The translations under genes were made by a program, and so were the position numbers. From positions 28,326 through 92,325 of the forward strand of contig NZ_JACXAD010000023.1 of the NCBI RefSeq assembly GCF_014699115.1: a DNA stretch of 64,000 nucleotides, given 5' to 3'. The number at the start of each line of letters is the position of its first letter. Positions within the stretch are counted from its first letter, which is position 1. The notes below the pieces were generated by a model that was not told where the DNA came from, did not search any database, and saw only the letters and a program-made list of their open reading frames with translations. Source of the stretch: Hymenobacter montanus. GTDB taxonomy: Bacteria > Bacteroidota > Bacteroidia > Cytophagales > Hymenobacteraceae. Below, in pieces: positions 25,581 through 33,589 of this stretch.

Positions 25581-26516
25581 TCACTTCTTGAGCAGCAGCT
25601 CCTGATTTTTAAAATCAAAAATCAAGGTGTAGTGATCGTAGAACAGCTTGTTGCCTATTACTCCCTCAAAAGACACACCTGACTGCTTGGCGATGTCTTC
25701 CAGTGAATATGGGAACACTTTCAAGTAGTAGGCTTCTACTCCCGTGAATACTTGTCCGCCGACAGCTAAGCTGCCTTTCAGGGGAGCTCCAACGGAAACC
25801 GTCTCTTTTCCATCTGGCCCTGGGCCTTTGATTTCATGTAAGTCCGGCTCGTCCCCACGCTTCCCCGTGGCCTGTTGCCACTTCGCTTTGGTCAGTATCA
25901 AATCCAATTCGCTGGCTCCGCTGTCATAAAAGGCGCGTAGCGTGTCGGTTCCGTTGTACACGAGGGGCAGTACGAATCGATACTGTTCGTACCGGGCCTT
26001 TATTTTTTTGGCGTCGGCGTAAGCCTTCGGAAGCGCCCCGCTCACCAGCGAAAGCTCGTTGCGGGGAAAGTCTAGAATCAATTTCTGATTTTCAAAGAAG
26101 TCAATCCCAATCAACCCTACGATTAGGGTGTCGCCTGTCAGGGACAGGTCTGTATTTTCCTGCAGCGCAAAAGGTTTTTGGTAGCGGTGGCCAAACAATG
26201 TGAATTTGAACAGTACTTTTTCAGGTGTCTGCTCCACGTAATCCTGGCCCGGCGTTAGTTTGCTGCGCATGGGTTTGTACAGGTAGCACTGATCTGCCCC
26301 CAGGTCTATTTGTAAAAAGCATTTCTTCTTCGGCAGCGAGGGGATGCGCACCGGAACCAGCAGCGCGGCTTTGTCATACACACGACCGTTGAGGGTAGCT
26401 TTCCGCCATACAAACTTTTGCCTGATAAACGTTTGGCCCTGTGACCGAGGCGAGGCGATGACAAGTAGGTTCGCCGTTAGAAAAAAGAGGACGAGGAATT
26501 GGCTGGACAGTTTCAT
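25581..26516 (-). CDS. Exported retropepsin-like protein
   Basis: 311 residues with a signal peptide (MKLSSQFLVLFFLTANLLVIAS). Two aspartic-protease-like half sites can be seen: FLQIDLGADQCYL (~residue 70) and FYDSGASELDLI (~205), each followed by a beta-rich domain with GIDFFENQKLILDF and GNKLFYDHYTLIFDF, the strand-turn patterns of retropepsin-fold proteins. The first site has DLG instead of D-T/S-G, so activity is uncertain. GC is lower than in neighbouring genes. Confidence 0.65.
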   Translation of the reverse strand: MKLSSQFLVLFFLTANLLVIASPRSQGQTFIRQKFVWRKATLNGRVYDKAALLVPVRIPSLPKKKCFLQIDLGADQCYLYKPMRSKLTPGQDYVEQTPEKVLFKFTLFGHRYQKPFALQENTDLSLTGDTLIVGLIGIDFFENQKLILDFPRNELSLVSGALPKAYADAKKIKARYEQYRFVLPLVYNGTDTLRAFYDSGASELDLILTKAKWQQATGKRGDEPDLHEIKGPGPDGKETVSVGAPLKGSLAVGGQVFTGVEAYYLKVFPYSLEDIAKQSGVSFEGVIGNKLFYDHYTLIFDFKNQELLLKK

Positions 26517-26733
26517 TTAAATCATTGGGGTGGGAAAAATGGCGGCAGTGCACGAGTGATGTCAAAGGAACAGCGGCGCACGAGGGGTTAAAAACAAAAA
26601 GGGCCACTGCCCAAGATTCCAGGGTGATTGGGGTTGCTTGCTGGACAAAGCAAGCTTACCCAGGAAAGCGTGGCTTTCGCCCCGGAGTTGGCGGGGTTGG
26701 TCCTGAAAGCGGGACCGCGTTTTCCGTAACTCC

Positions 26734-26741
26734 TATCTTTG
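26734..26741 (+). promoter_or_regulatory. Possible -7 box of the LytS/LytTR operon
   Basis: TATCTTTG fits TAnnTTTG, 60 bases upstream of the kinase ATG; no -33 partner is obvious. Confidence 0.35.
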
Positions 26742-26801
26742 ACCGCTACTCAACGGCCCGCTGCGACGCTTGAATAGGTCGACTAATGCCTTGAATGCCC
26801 G

Positions 26802-27812
26802 ATGGACTTACGTATCGCTTCCTGGCTGAGTACCTCGCACAACAGCCGGGCCGTGTGGCACGCCACATTCTGGCTGTTATTGTTGGCCGCTGTTTCCTGG
26901 TCTATCCCAAACCGCCAGGGGGGGGCCTTCAGCGGCGTGGAAGAGACACTGGTATTTCTGGCCCTGGCCGCAATAGCAGTTTACCTTCATTTGTATCGGC
27001 TGCTCCCCTTGCTCTCCCAACAGCGCTACCTGCGCTATGCGGCGGCGGTCCTGCTGCTATTGGTACTGGGTGCCGCGGTTCTGTCTGGGGTTTTAACTCG
27101 CTTTTATGACGATGACACGTCTTACGTACAGCATTTGGTAAACATAGGGGCCCTGCTAGGCATTAGCGGCGGGCTGAAGCTCTATCGGCAAGATGTACAG
27201 CGCCAACTAACTGCGAAGGAGGCGCAGGCGCAGCAGCTACAAACAGAACTGAGCCTGCTGGTGGCGCAAGTGCACCCGCATTTCCTCTTTAATACCCTCA
27301 ATAATTTGTACGGACTGACCCTGCACGAGCCGGCTCGTGCGGCCGAAGTGGTGTTAAAACTTGCGGGACTCATGCGGTATATGCTAACGCAAACTCGGGG
27401 CGAGAAAACCGAACTGACCGGCGAAATACAGTTTCTGCAAGACTACCTGGCCCTGGAACGACTGCGCTTGCCGGACGGGGCCGATATCCACTTCGCGGTA
27501 GAAGGTCCGTCGCAGGGGCGGCTGGTTCCGATGCTGCTGATTCCCTTTCTAGAAAATGGGTTCAAGCACGGGATAAACCAACTCGCCCACGGGCCCTACC
27601 TGCATGGATACCTTCGCACGGATGCCGACACACTGTATTTTTATCTGGAGAATAACAAGCCGGTGCACCCTCTACCAGCTGACGTGACCAGAACGGCGAC
27701 AGGGTTGGATAACGTGCGCCGACGTCTGGCCTTGGCTTATCCAGGTCGCCACCAGCTAACTATTGACGACCAACCGCACACGTTTACGGTACATCTGGCT
27801 ATACAGCTATGA
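26802..27812 (+). CDS. LytS/YehU-type sensor histidine kinase
   Basis: 336 residues. The N-terminus has four predicted membrane helices (about 20-38, 46-64, 75-95 and 108-124). The His_kinase domain follows: QVHPHFLFNTLNNLYGL (phospho-acceptor His ~157-159), then LQDYLALERLRLPDG, and an ATP-binding region with PFLENGFKHGI (N box). The G box is abbreviated (TGLDNVRRRLALAYPG), as in this family. It overlaps the response regulator by 4 bases (ATGA), so the pair is one unit. The stimulus is unknown. Confidence 0.92.
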   Translation: MDLRIASWLSTSHNSRAVWHATFWLLLLAAVSWSIPNRQGGAFSGVEETLVFLALAAIAVYLHLYRLLPLLSQQRYLRYAAAVLLLLVLGAAVLSGVLTRFYDDDTSYVQHLVNIGALLGISGGLKLYRQDVQRQLTAKEAQAQQLQTELSLLVAQVHPHFLFNTLNNLYGLTLHEPARAAEVVLKLAGLMRYMLTQTRGEKTELTGEIQFLQDYLALERLRLPDGADIHFAVEGPSQGRLVPMLLIPFLENGFKHGINQLAHGPYLHGYLRTDADTLYFYLENNKPVHPLPADVTRTATGLDNVRRRLALAYPGRHQLTIDDQPHTFTVHLAIQL

Positions 27813-28525
27813 AAATAAGGTGCTTGATAGTGGACGATGAGCCTATTGCCCGAACTATTTTGGCCGGCTACATCGCGCAACTCGATTTTTTGGAGTTAGC
27901 AGGCAAGTGTGCGAATGCTCTCGAGGCCCTGAATGTCTTGCGTCGCCAATCGGTGGATCTCGTCTTTCTGGATGTTCAGATGCCCGAGCTCTCGGGCTTA
28001 GATTTTCTCAAGACACTATCGAATCGTCCGCGGGTAGTGCTCACCACCGCCTTTGCCGATTATGCGCTGGCTAGTTACGACTATGGAGTAGTAGACTACT
28101 TACTGAAGCCAATCGCGTTTAGTCGGTTTTTGCAAGCAGTGAACAAGGCCCTGGGTACCGTCTCGCCGGTCGTTGCCGGAGGGTCAACCGCGCGCGAGCT
28201 AACCGCCAAGTTTATTTTCCTAAAGTCCGACAGGAGAATACATAAAATAGTGCTCACCGACATTTTGTATCTGGAGGGATACGGCAACTATGTACGGGTG
28301 CAAACCGACAGTCAGCTATTGGTCGTTTTAGAAAAGCTGTCTCAACTGGAAGAAACGCTGCGAGTAAACACTTTTGTGCGCGTACACAAATCCTTTATTG
28401 TGAATATTGAGCAGATAACGCTCTTGGATGGCAATACTATCTTCATAGGAAAGAAGCAAATCCCTATCAGTGCCTCGTACAAACCTAACATTGCCGTCAT
28501 TCTGCAGCGCTACGGAATTAGCTAA
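27809..28525 (+). CDS. LytTR family response regulator
   Basis: 238 residues. The receiver domain holds the acidic pair D9/D10, phospho-acceptor Asp55 (LVFLDVQMPELSG) and the Lys of YLLKPIAF (~106). The C-terminal LytTR DNA-binding domain starts near residue 140 (FIFLKSDRRIHKIVLTDILYLEGYGNYV) and includes VRVHKSFIVNIEQI and KQIPISASYK. It acts with the kinase encoded immediately before it. Confidence 0.94.
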   Translation: MKIRCLIVDDEPIARTILAGYIAQLDFLELAGKCANALEALNVLRRQSVDLVFLDVQMPELSGLDFLKTLSNRPRVVLTTAFADYALASYDYGVVDYLLKPIAFSRFLQAVNKALGTVSPVVAGGSTARELTAKFIFLKSDRRIHKIVLTDILYLEGYGNYVRVQTDSQLLVVLEKLSQLEETLRVNTFVRVHKSFIVNIEQITLLDGNTIFIGKKQIPISASYKPNIAVILQRYGIS

Positions 28526-28654
28526 GCCTAAGTGCAGTTACCATTTAGCTGCACAAGTCTGCTGGTAGGTTGAGCTATTGGAAATAGCCGAACTTGAGTA
28601 AGGGCTTATTCGCAAGTGCACCCACACAGGGCTGGCTGCAACGTGGGCACGGGG

Positions 28655-28810
28655 CCAGGTGGAGGCCGCCGACAAGGTATATCGTAAAAAGCCGAGTCCA
28701 TAGCCATCGTCGCCGACACACGCTGCCGCGAACAGCAACTGGGGCTGAACCAGATTGCTCAGTACCTACGCATCTGTAAAGTGACCCTCTGTAAATACCC
28801 GCCCCACTAG
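28655..28810 (+). pseudogene. Decayed 3' end of a serine recombinase
   Basis: The frame 28691-28810 reads ...REQQLGLNQIAQYLRICKVTLCKY and then a stop. This matches the C-terminal helix-turn-helix of resolvase/invertase proteins. Just upstream, in another frame, VEAADKVYRKK resembles the segment that normally precedes it. A frameshift and loss of the catalytic domain make it a relic. Confidence 0.65.
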
Positions 28811-28817
28811 GGCTTCG

Positions 28818-29864
28818 TCATGTACTGTCACCGCAAATCTGCCGTAAATAAGTCAACTGATTAAGCTTTGGACTCGATTCCTTAACGTGCTGTATTCTCT
28901 GTTTCCCGAGAGGACCTCTACCAAGGGCCCGGTGGCGATACTCCAGGGGAGTGAAGCCTTGCCGGATGCGGAAGAGTTTGACAAAGTGCGAAGGCGTGGC
29001 AAAGCCGAGCTGGTAAGCAATTTCCGAGACAGTGGCTTCGGTTTGCTTGAGCAGTACACAGGCTTCGAGCAACAGCATGTCCAGAATCATGTCCTTGGCC
29101 GTGCGGCCGCTGATTTGCTTGACGCAACGATTGAGGTGGTTGGGCGTCACGGCCAGCAAATCGGCGTACTCCGCCACCGCCTTCTTGCGCAGAACGTGCT
29201 GCTGCAGCAGGCGCTTGAACTTGTGCATCAGCGTCTCGGCCGCCGAGGCCTGCTTGTGGTACAGCCAGGTGTTGAGGCTGCGGCTGTGCTTTTTGGCCGC
29301 CAGAAAGAAAGTGTACAGCAGCGTGGCCATGCTCGTGGCCTGGTCGGGGTGCGGGTGGTCGGCTTCGGCCTCCAGGCAACCCAATAAGTAGAACAGGTGA
29401 TCGGCCGAGGCGCCCTCCGGCTGAAGCACGGGGCTGAACTCGGACTGAAAAACGGGCAGCTCGTCGAGCAACGCTTTGTTACTAAAGGGGTCGAGAAAAT
29501 ACTCCGCATCGAAAAGGCAGTAGTAGCCCTGCACTTCCACCGAAGCCGACTCGACGGCGGTGATGCGCCCGGCCGGGTGGCAAAAAATGCTGCCCGCTCC
29601 GAGCTTGTAGGTGTTTAGCCCATCCGTGCGCACAACATCACCCCGGCTCACCGCCATGATGCTGTAGAAGCTGGGCCGGTGCGGGGCAATGGGAAACCGC
29701 AGGTAGGGCCGGTCGGCTTCGAGCCGGGATATGAAGCAGAAGTTGGCCCGCGGAAACGGGCCGCCCCCGTGCACTTGCGCGAGAGCCTCCGCTTCGGCCG
29801 ACGGCAGCTGCGTTTGCTGCGCCTGCATGAACGCGTTCGGGTCAAGTACTCGGATGGAACTCAT
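28818..29864 (-). CDS. AraC family transcription regulator
   Basis: 348 residues. The N-terminal ~200 form a cupin-like sensor domain (FYSIMAVSRGDVVRTDGLNTY, then GSIFCHPAGRITAVE). The C-terminal AraC domain has two helix-turn-helix units: VAEYADLLAVTPNHLNRCVKQISG and VSEIAYQLGFATPSHFVKLFRIRQGFTPLEYR. An extra ~35-residue tail follows the usual end. It lies next to the MarR gene, on the same strand, 42 bases downstream of it, and may share control of the efflux operon or be independent. Confidence 0.92.
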   Translation of the reverse strand: MSSIRVLDPNAFMQAQQTQLPSAEAEALAQVHGGGPFPRANFCFISRLEADRPYLRFPIAPHRPSFYSIMAVSRGDVVRTDGLNTYKLGAGSIFCHPAGRITAVESASVEVQGYYCLFDAEYFLDPFSNKALLDELPVFQSEFSPVLQPEGASADHLFYLLGCLEAEADHPHPDQATSMATLLYTFFLAAKKHSRSLNTWLYHKQASAAETLMHKFKRLLQQHVLRKKAVAEYADLLAVTPNHLNRCVKQISGRTAKDMILDMLLLEACVLLKQTEATVSEIAYQLGFATPSHFVKLFRIRQGFTPLEYRHRALGRGPLGKQRIQHVKESSPKLNQLTYLRQICGDST

Positions 29865-29906
29865 GGCTGCGGTTGAAAAAGTGCGTGGAAACCAGGGCCG
29901 CCGGTT

Positions 29907-30566
29907 CTAGCCGTTGGCCGGGACGTCGGGCGCGGGGGGATTGGCATTGGGGGCGAAAAACTGGGTGGTGTGCATGTCGTTCAGCGCGTGCAACAGCCGC
30001 AGCAGTTGGGCCCGGTCCGGCGCGGGCAAGGGGCCGAACAGGCGCTCGTTGAGCTGCCCCATGCGTTGTTGGGCTTCGGCGAGCACCCGCTGGCCCTCGG
30101 GCGTAAGCTGCAGGCGGCGGGTGCGGCGGTCGGTGCGGTCGGGCAAGTCCCGCAGCAGGCCGGCTTGCACCAGCCGCCGGGTTATTTCGGTCACGGTGCT
30201 CAATTCCAGCAGGTTGGTGTAAGCCACTTCCGTTTTGTTGGGGTTGCCGTGCAAGCCCACGGTCGCCAGCACGCCAAACTCGCGGGGGCTGCCAACGGGC
30301 AGGCCCGCCAGCACCTCAGCGGCGTAGCGGTGCGCAAATTGGCTCAGGCGGCCCAGCAAGGCACCCAGCTGGTAGTCCGGCGGCAGTGCATCGTAGTAGC
30401 GGGCCTGCGCCCGGTCCGCCGAAAACGGCTCAGCCGGGTCTGCGGCCGGGGCCTCGCGCTCGGCCAGCCAAGTGCCGAAATCCGCCAACGAAGGGCGGCG
30501 GGCAGCGCGGTCGTACTCGGCAAACCGGCCAATCAGATTCTGCAACAGGGAGTAGGAGGGTGTCAC
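29907..30566 (-). CDS. MarR family repressor of the efflux operon
   Basis: About 219 residues from a GTG at 30566 (chosen because further upstream would run into the divergent promoter region; other starts are possible). The winged-helix part is EFGVLATVGLHGNPNKTEVAYTNLLELSTVTEITRRLVQAGLL, with the wing RTDRRTRRLQLTPEGQRVLAEAQ. A long N-terminal extension (~75 residues) precedes it, somewhat larger than usual MarR proteins. It is divergent from the ABC/HlyD/TolC operon, with an 18-base palindrome between, so it very likely represses that operon and perhaps itself until a ligand binds. Confidence 0.88.
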   Translation of the reverse strand: MTPSYSLLQNLIGRFAEYDRAARRPSLADFGTWLAEREAPAADPAEPFSADRAQARYYDALPPDYQLGALLGRLSQFAHRYAAEVLAGLPVGSPREFGVLATVGLHGNPNKTEVAYTNLLELSTVTEITRRLVQAGLLRDLPDRTDRRTRRLQLTPEGQRVLAEAQQRMGQLNERLFGPLPAPDRAQLLRLLHALNDMHTTQFFAPNANPPAPDVPANG

Positions 30567-30620
30567 GTTTGCGGCAATGTATAGGCCAAACCATGCAGCG
30601 CGTTGCGCGCCGTGGACCGA

Positions 30621-30638
30621 TGCTTTAATATTGAAGCA
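30621..30638. promoter_or_regulatory. Probable MarR operator
   Basis: TGCTTTAATATTGAAGCA is an 18-base inverted repeat with a single mismatched pair. It lies between the divergent MarR and ABC genes, 13 bases before the ABC ATG, where bound repressor would block the transcript. Size and A/T-rich symmetry suit MarR-family sites. Confidence 0.65.
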
Positions 30639-30651
30639 AATTAGTTTGGCA

Positions 30652-31398
30652 ATGGATAAAACGCAAGCTGCCTCCCCGCCCATGCCCGCCAACGCGGGCC
30701 GCGTCGTCGCCGAAGTGCGGGGCGCCTCCAAGGTATTTCAGAGCGGCGACACCAAAATCACGGCCTTGCACCCCACTGACTTGGTGTTGCGCGCCGGGGA
30801 GCTGCTGCTCATCGTCGGGCCGTCGGGCTCGGGCAAGACCACCCTGCTCTCGCTGCTCGGCTGCGTGATTTACCCAAGTACGGGCGAGGTCATCGTGGAC
30901 GGCACTAACGTCACCCACCTCGACGACCGCGCCCTGGCCAGGCTGCGGCTGCGCTCCATCGGCTTCGTGTTCCAGAGCTTTAACCTGGTAATGCCGCTGA
31001 CGGCGGAAGAAAACGTGCTCATGCCCCTGCAGCTGCAGGGCGTACCCGCGGACGAGGCCCGCGACCGGGCGGCGCACGCCCTGCAGCTGGTCAACATGAG
31101 CCACCGGCGCCACTCCCTGCCCCGGCAAATGTCGGGCGGCGAGCAGCAGCGCATCGCCATTGCCCGAGCCCTGGTCACCGAGCCCCCGCTCATGCTCTGC
31201 GACGAGCCCACGGCCGCCCTCGACCCCAAATCGGTGGACGTGGTGATGCAGGAGCTGCGCCAGCTCGCCCAACAAGGCAAGGCCCTGGCCGTGGTCACCC
31301 ACGACATGCGCCTGGTGCCCTTCGCCGACCGCGTGGTGCAGGTGGCCAATGGGCAGGCCCAAGAGCAGTTGCCCGGCGCCGACCTGGACCACCACTAA
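30652..31398 (+). CDS. ABC exporter ATPase (MacB/DevA type)
   Basis: 248 residues from the ATG MDKTQAASPP. Walker A GPSGSGKTT (56-64), Q-loop FVFQSFNLVMPLT, signature MSGGEQQRIAIARAL (~152-166), Walker B LMLCDEPTAALD and switch VVTHD are all intact. It powers the permease encoded at 32427. It is first in an operon with a HlyD-type adaptor, permease and TolC-type outer-membrane channel, forming a tripartite exporter. Its start is directly behind the MarR operator. Confidence 0.95.
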   Translation: MDKTQAASPPMPANAGRVVAEVRGASKVFQSGDTKITALHPTDLVLRAGELLLIVGPSGSGKTTLLSLLGCVIYPSTGEVIVDGTNVTHLDDRALARLRLRSIGFVFQSFNLVMPLTAEENVLMPLQLQGVPADEARDRAAHALQLVNMSHRRHSLPRQMSGGEQQRIAIARALVTEPPLMLCDEPTAALDPKSVDVVMQELRQLAQQGKALAVVTHDMRLVPFADRVVQVANGQAQEQLPGADLDHH

Positions 31399-31432
31399 CC
31401 GCTTCGCCTCCGTCGCTTAACGCGCTTTTCGT

Positions 31433-32413
31433 ATGTACCAATTTTTCCCGGCGTTTACGCGCCCCTCCCGCCCGGCCGCCTGCCTAGCTTGCCTGCTGCT
31501 GACGACAGCCTGCGGCGCCCCGGAACCGGCCGCTAAGGCGCCCGTCGACCCAACCGCCTTCCAGCCCACCCAGTTAGTAGCCCTGGGCCGCATCGAGCCG
31601 CTCCAGGAGATTGTGTCACTAGCCTCCGAGGAAGGCGGCGTAATCCGCGAGGTGCGGGTGCGCGCCGGCGACTCGGTGCGCCGCGACCAAGTGCTGCTGG
31701 TGCTTTCCGCCCGGGTGGAAACGGCCCGGCTGCGCCAGTCCGAAGCCAAGTTCGGCGCGCAGACCGCCCAGATTGCCGCCGACCGCGCTGCCCTGGCTTC
31801 CGCCCAGGTGACCTTGCGCAATGCCCGCGACTTCTACGAACGCTCCGCCCGGGCCTCGGCCGAAGGCGCCGAAACCCAGCAGAACGTGGACAACGCCGAA
31901 GCCAGCTACCGCCGCGCCCAGCGCGACGAGGAGCGCCTGCAAGCCAGCCTGCGCGCCGCGCAGGCCCAGCTTGAGCAACTGCAGGCCGACGCGCGTGTGT
32001 CCCGGGCCGAGTTGGGCCGGCGCACGGTGCGCGCCCCCGGCCCCGGCACCATCCTCGACCTGAGCGTGAAGCCGGGCACCGCCCTGAGCCCCAACCAGAG
32101 CTACGCTGAGTTTGCGCCGCAGGGGCCGGTGACGGCCTTGCTGGAAGTCGATGAGCTGTTTGCCGACCGGGTGCGGCTGGGGCAGACCGGCCTGGTGCGG
32201 GCGGAAGGCACCCTCGACACGCTCGCCATCGGCCGGGTGGTAGCCGTGGGGCCTTACCTGAAGGCCAAGTCGCTGTTTGCCGAGCAAACCGGCGACCCCG
32301 AAGACCGGCGCGTGCGCGAAGTACGCCTGCAGCTCGATGGTGGCCGCGGCCTGCTGCTGAACCGCCGCGTGGAAGGAGTGATTCAATTGGGCGGCGCCGC
32401 AGCGCGTCCTTAA
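31433..32413 (+). CDS. HlyD/DevB-type membrane fusion lipoprotein
   Basis: 326 residues with a lipobox (LLTTAC, Cys ~27). The lipoyl-like half motifs LASEEGGVIREVRVRAGDSV (~residue 65) and RRTVRAPGPGTILDLSVKPGTAL flank a long coiled-coil hairpin (residues ~95-195, ARLRQSEAKFGAQTAQIAADRAAL). A beta-barrel part follows (VTALLEVDELFADRVRLGQTG). It bridges the inner-membrane ABC pump and the TolC channel. It is 34 bases behind the ATPase gene. Confidence 0.92.
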   Translation: MYQFFPAFTRPSRPAACLACLLLTTACGAPEPAAKAPVDPTAFQPTQLVALGRIEPLQEIVSLASEEGGVIREVRVRAGDSVRRDQVLLVLSARVETARLRQSEAKFGAQTAQIAADRAALASAQVTLRNARDFYERSARASAEGAETQQNVDNAEASYRRAQRDEERLQASLRAAQAQLEQLQADARVSRAELGRRTVRAPGPGTILDLSVKPGTALSPNQSYAEFAPQGPVTALLEVDELFADRVRLGQTGLVRAEGTLDTLAIGRVVAVGPYLKAKSLFAEQTGDPEDRRVREVRLQLDGGRGLLLNRRVEGVIQLGGAAARP

Positions 32414-32426
32414 ACTGCCCGCCGCC

Positions 32427-33548
32427 ATGTTGCGCATCGCCCTCAAGTTTCTCTTTTACGACAAGGCCAAGTCCCTCGGGGCCTTGCTCGGCATCGTTAT
32501 CTCCACCTTCCTGATCGGCCAGCAAACTGGCATCTTTCTGTACCTGACCGACTCGATGGCCGCCCTGGCCAGCAACGCCCGCGCCGATTTGTGGGTGGTG
32601 GACGACAAAACCACGGATATCAATTCGCTGGCGTTGCTCGATGCCCGCAAGGCCCGCGAGTTGGCCTCGGTGCCGGGCGTGGCGCGGGCTTTCCCCGTGG
32701 TCGTGTCGGGCGGCTCGGCCCGGTTTCGCACCGGCAAGAACGCTGGTGTGCAGGTGATTGGCTCGGAGGCGCCCGTGTTTCCGGCCGGGCCCTGGCACCT
32801 GGAAGCTGGCCACCCCACGGACCTGCTGCGCGACGGCGCCGTCAGCGCCGACCGCTTCGACCGCAAAGCCCTGGGCGGGGCCACGCTCGGCACCGAATTT
32901 GAGATTTCGGGCAAGCGCGCCTTCATCGCCACCCAGACGGCCGGGGCCCGGGGCTTCGGCGCCATCTACCTGTTCACGACGCTGGAGCGGGCCCGCTACT
33001 ACGGCAACGTGCCCCGAACTAAGGTCAGCGCCCTGCTGCTGCGCTTGCAGACCGGTGCCGACCCACGGCAGGTGCGCGACCAAATCAACACCAGCATCAA
33101 CGGCGTGCGGGCCTGGCTGCCGCAGGAGCTGGGGTGGAGTACCAAGCGGACCCTGCTGGCACAGTCGGGCATCGGCGTGTCGACGGGTACGCTCATCGCT
33201 TTCGCCTTGGTGGCGGGTTTCTTTATCATTGGCCTGACGCTGTACTCGTCGGCCATCGACCGCCTGCGCGACTACGGCACGCTCAAAGCCATCGGGGCGG
33301 ACAATTCCTTTATCCGCCGTCTGATCCTGCTCCAGGCCTTGCTGCTGGCTTTGCTGGGCTTCGCCCTGGGCTACGCCGCCATCGAGGGATTCCGCTTCGG
33401 AATCGGACGATCGGGGGCCCTTTTCGCCTTTACCTGGCCCATCCGCCTGGTTTTCGTTGGCATCACCCTCCTCATTTCGCTAACCGGGGCCGTGTTTGCC
33501 ATCCGCCGCATCACGCAGGTGGAGCCGGCGAGTGTGTTCCGCGGCTAA
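32427..33548 (+). CDS. ABC transporter permease (FtsX/DevC type)
   Basis: 373 residues with the MacB/DevC plan: one N-terminal membrane helix (GALLGIVISTFLIGQQTGIF), a periplasmic domain of ~220 residues, then three helices (about 258-280, 304-325 and 340-362) ending ITQVEPASVFRG, a hallmark end of FtsX permeases. It forms the inner-membrane part of the tripartite exporter with the ATPase and adaptor upstream. 13 bases follow the adaptor gene. Confidence 0.93.
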   Translation: MLRIALKFLFYDKAKSLGALLGIVISTFLIGQQTGIFLYLTDSMAALASNARADLWVVDDKTTDINSLALLDARKARELASVPGVARAFPVVVSGGSARFRTGKNAGVQVIGSEAPVFPAGPWHLEAGHPTDLLRDGAVSADRFDRKALGGATLGTEFEISGKRAFIATQTAGARGFGAIYLFTTLERARYYGNVPRTKVSALLLRLQTGADPRQVRDQINTSINGVRAWLPQELGWSTKRTLLAQSGIGVSTGTLIAFALVAGFFIIGLTLYSSAIDRLRDYGTLKAIGADNSFIRRLILLQALLLALLGFALGYAAIEGFRFGIGRSGALFAFTWPIRLVFVGITLLISLTGAVFAIRRITQVEPASVFRG

Positions 33549-33589
33549 GGCGCCGCGTTGGTTTTCTCCCGCTGTATTTTCCTTTTACC

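Noticed and set aside
33134..33589. A 5' extension of the TolC gene through the permease gene
   Set aside because: The permease frame is clearly coding there, and the TolC signal peptide starts at 33590.
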